From an uncultured Eubacteriales bacterium (GTDB lineage Bacteria; Bacillota; Clostridia; Oscillospirales; Acutalibacteraceae): 5,270 nucleotides of DNA. Where the stretch lies: positions 1 to 5,270 of the forward strand of contig CAKTXU010000160.1 in assembly GCA_934630995.1 (NCBI GenBank). Reading direction: 5' to 3'. This document shows, in pieces, positions 5,137 through 5,270 of this stretch. Within the stretch, counting starts at the first letter, position 1. Every line of letters begins with the position of its first letter. The position numbers and the translations under genes are program-made. A model generated the notes under the pieces. That model was not told where the DNA came from and ran no database searches. It was given only the letters and a program-made list of their open reading frames with translations.

Positions 5137-5270
5137 TTATTCAACCCGCGACAAAAACCACTCGACAATCTGGGGATCCTGATGGGAAAAGAAAGCGCTT
5201 TCCGCCTTGTCCAAAGCCCGGATTTGTTCCATTTCTTCATCGGTAAGGGAGAAGTCAAACACCATGTAGT
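5137..5270 (-). CDS. Aldo/keto reductase, C-terminal fragment (gene enters from the right edge)
   Basis: The minus-strand frame from 5268 to the TAA at 5139-5137 gives 43 residues; the rest of the gene is outside the window. It reads VFDFSLTDEEMEQIRALD then AESAFFSHQDPQIVEWFLSR. This matches the characteristic C-terminal tail of aldo/keto reductases of the 2,5-diketo-D-gluconate reductase type: an 'FDFxLTDEEMxxIxxLD' helix, then 'SxFFxHxDPxxVxW'. These are NADPH-dependent cytoplasmic reductases of aldehydes and ketones. The catalytic residues lie upstream and cannot be checked. The gene converges on udp, with 271 bases between the stops. Assignment rests on the tail only, which is distinctive, so the family is likely but the substrate is unknown. 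Confidence 0.85.
   Translation of the reverse strand, partial: YMVFDFSLTDEEMEQIRALDKAESAFFSHQDPQIVEWFLSRVE

Overview
The window looks like ordinary chromosome of a GC-rich, low-GC-phylum-type anaerobe: most likely a Clostridia member, perhaps of the Oscillospiraceae group. This is an inference. It rests on AGGAGG-type ribosome binding sites, coding DNA that is GC-rich by eye (roughly 55-60%), AT-rich promoters of standard sigma-A type, and a gene set (paired half-size CHR transporters, Clostridia-like MATE, Udp, aldo/keto reductase) familiar from gut Firmicutes. There is no tRNA, rRNA, CRISPR array, insertion sequence or phage gene.

Layout. From 1 to 1127 two half-size chromate-transporter (CHR) family genes lie on the minus strand with a 4-bp ATGA overlap; the second runs off the left edge. 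They diverge from a LysR-type regulator (1235-2107, plus). The 107-bp AT-rich gap holds two overlapping back-to-back promoters and a perfect 8-bp inverted repeat, the layout expected of a LysR regulator controlling its divergent neighbours. A strong bidirectional terminator (2111-2155) separates lysR from a convergent small coiled-coil gene (2166-2390, minus). Next on the minus strand is a 464-residue MATE exporter (2474-3868). It is preceded by a perfect-consensus promoter and a terminator-like leader hairpin. Diverging from it, a uridine phosphorylase gene (4086-4865, plus) has an extended -10 promoter. The 271 bases 4866-5136 hold no recognisable gene but have a 12-bp perfect hairpin. The right edge carries the last 43 codons of an aldo/keto reductase (minus), convergent with udp.

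How the genes work together. The LysR gene and the CHR pair probably form one regulatory unit for anion export or uptake. The small coiled-coil gene, MATE, udp and the aldo/keto reductase look like separate transcription units with no obvious shared pathway. I see no convincing new multi-gene system. The items most worth a second look are the overlapping promoters with their palindrome, the possible attenuator before the MATE gene, and the uridine phosphorylase in which the arginine expected to contact uracil is not where it should be.
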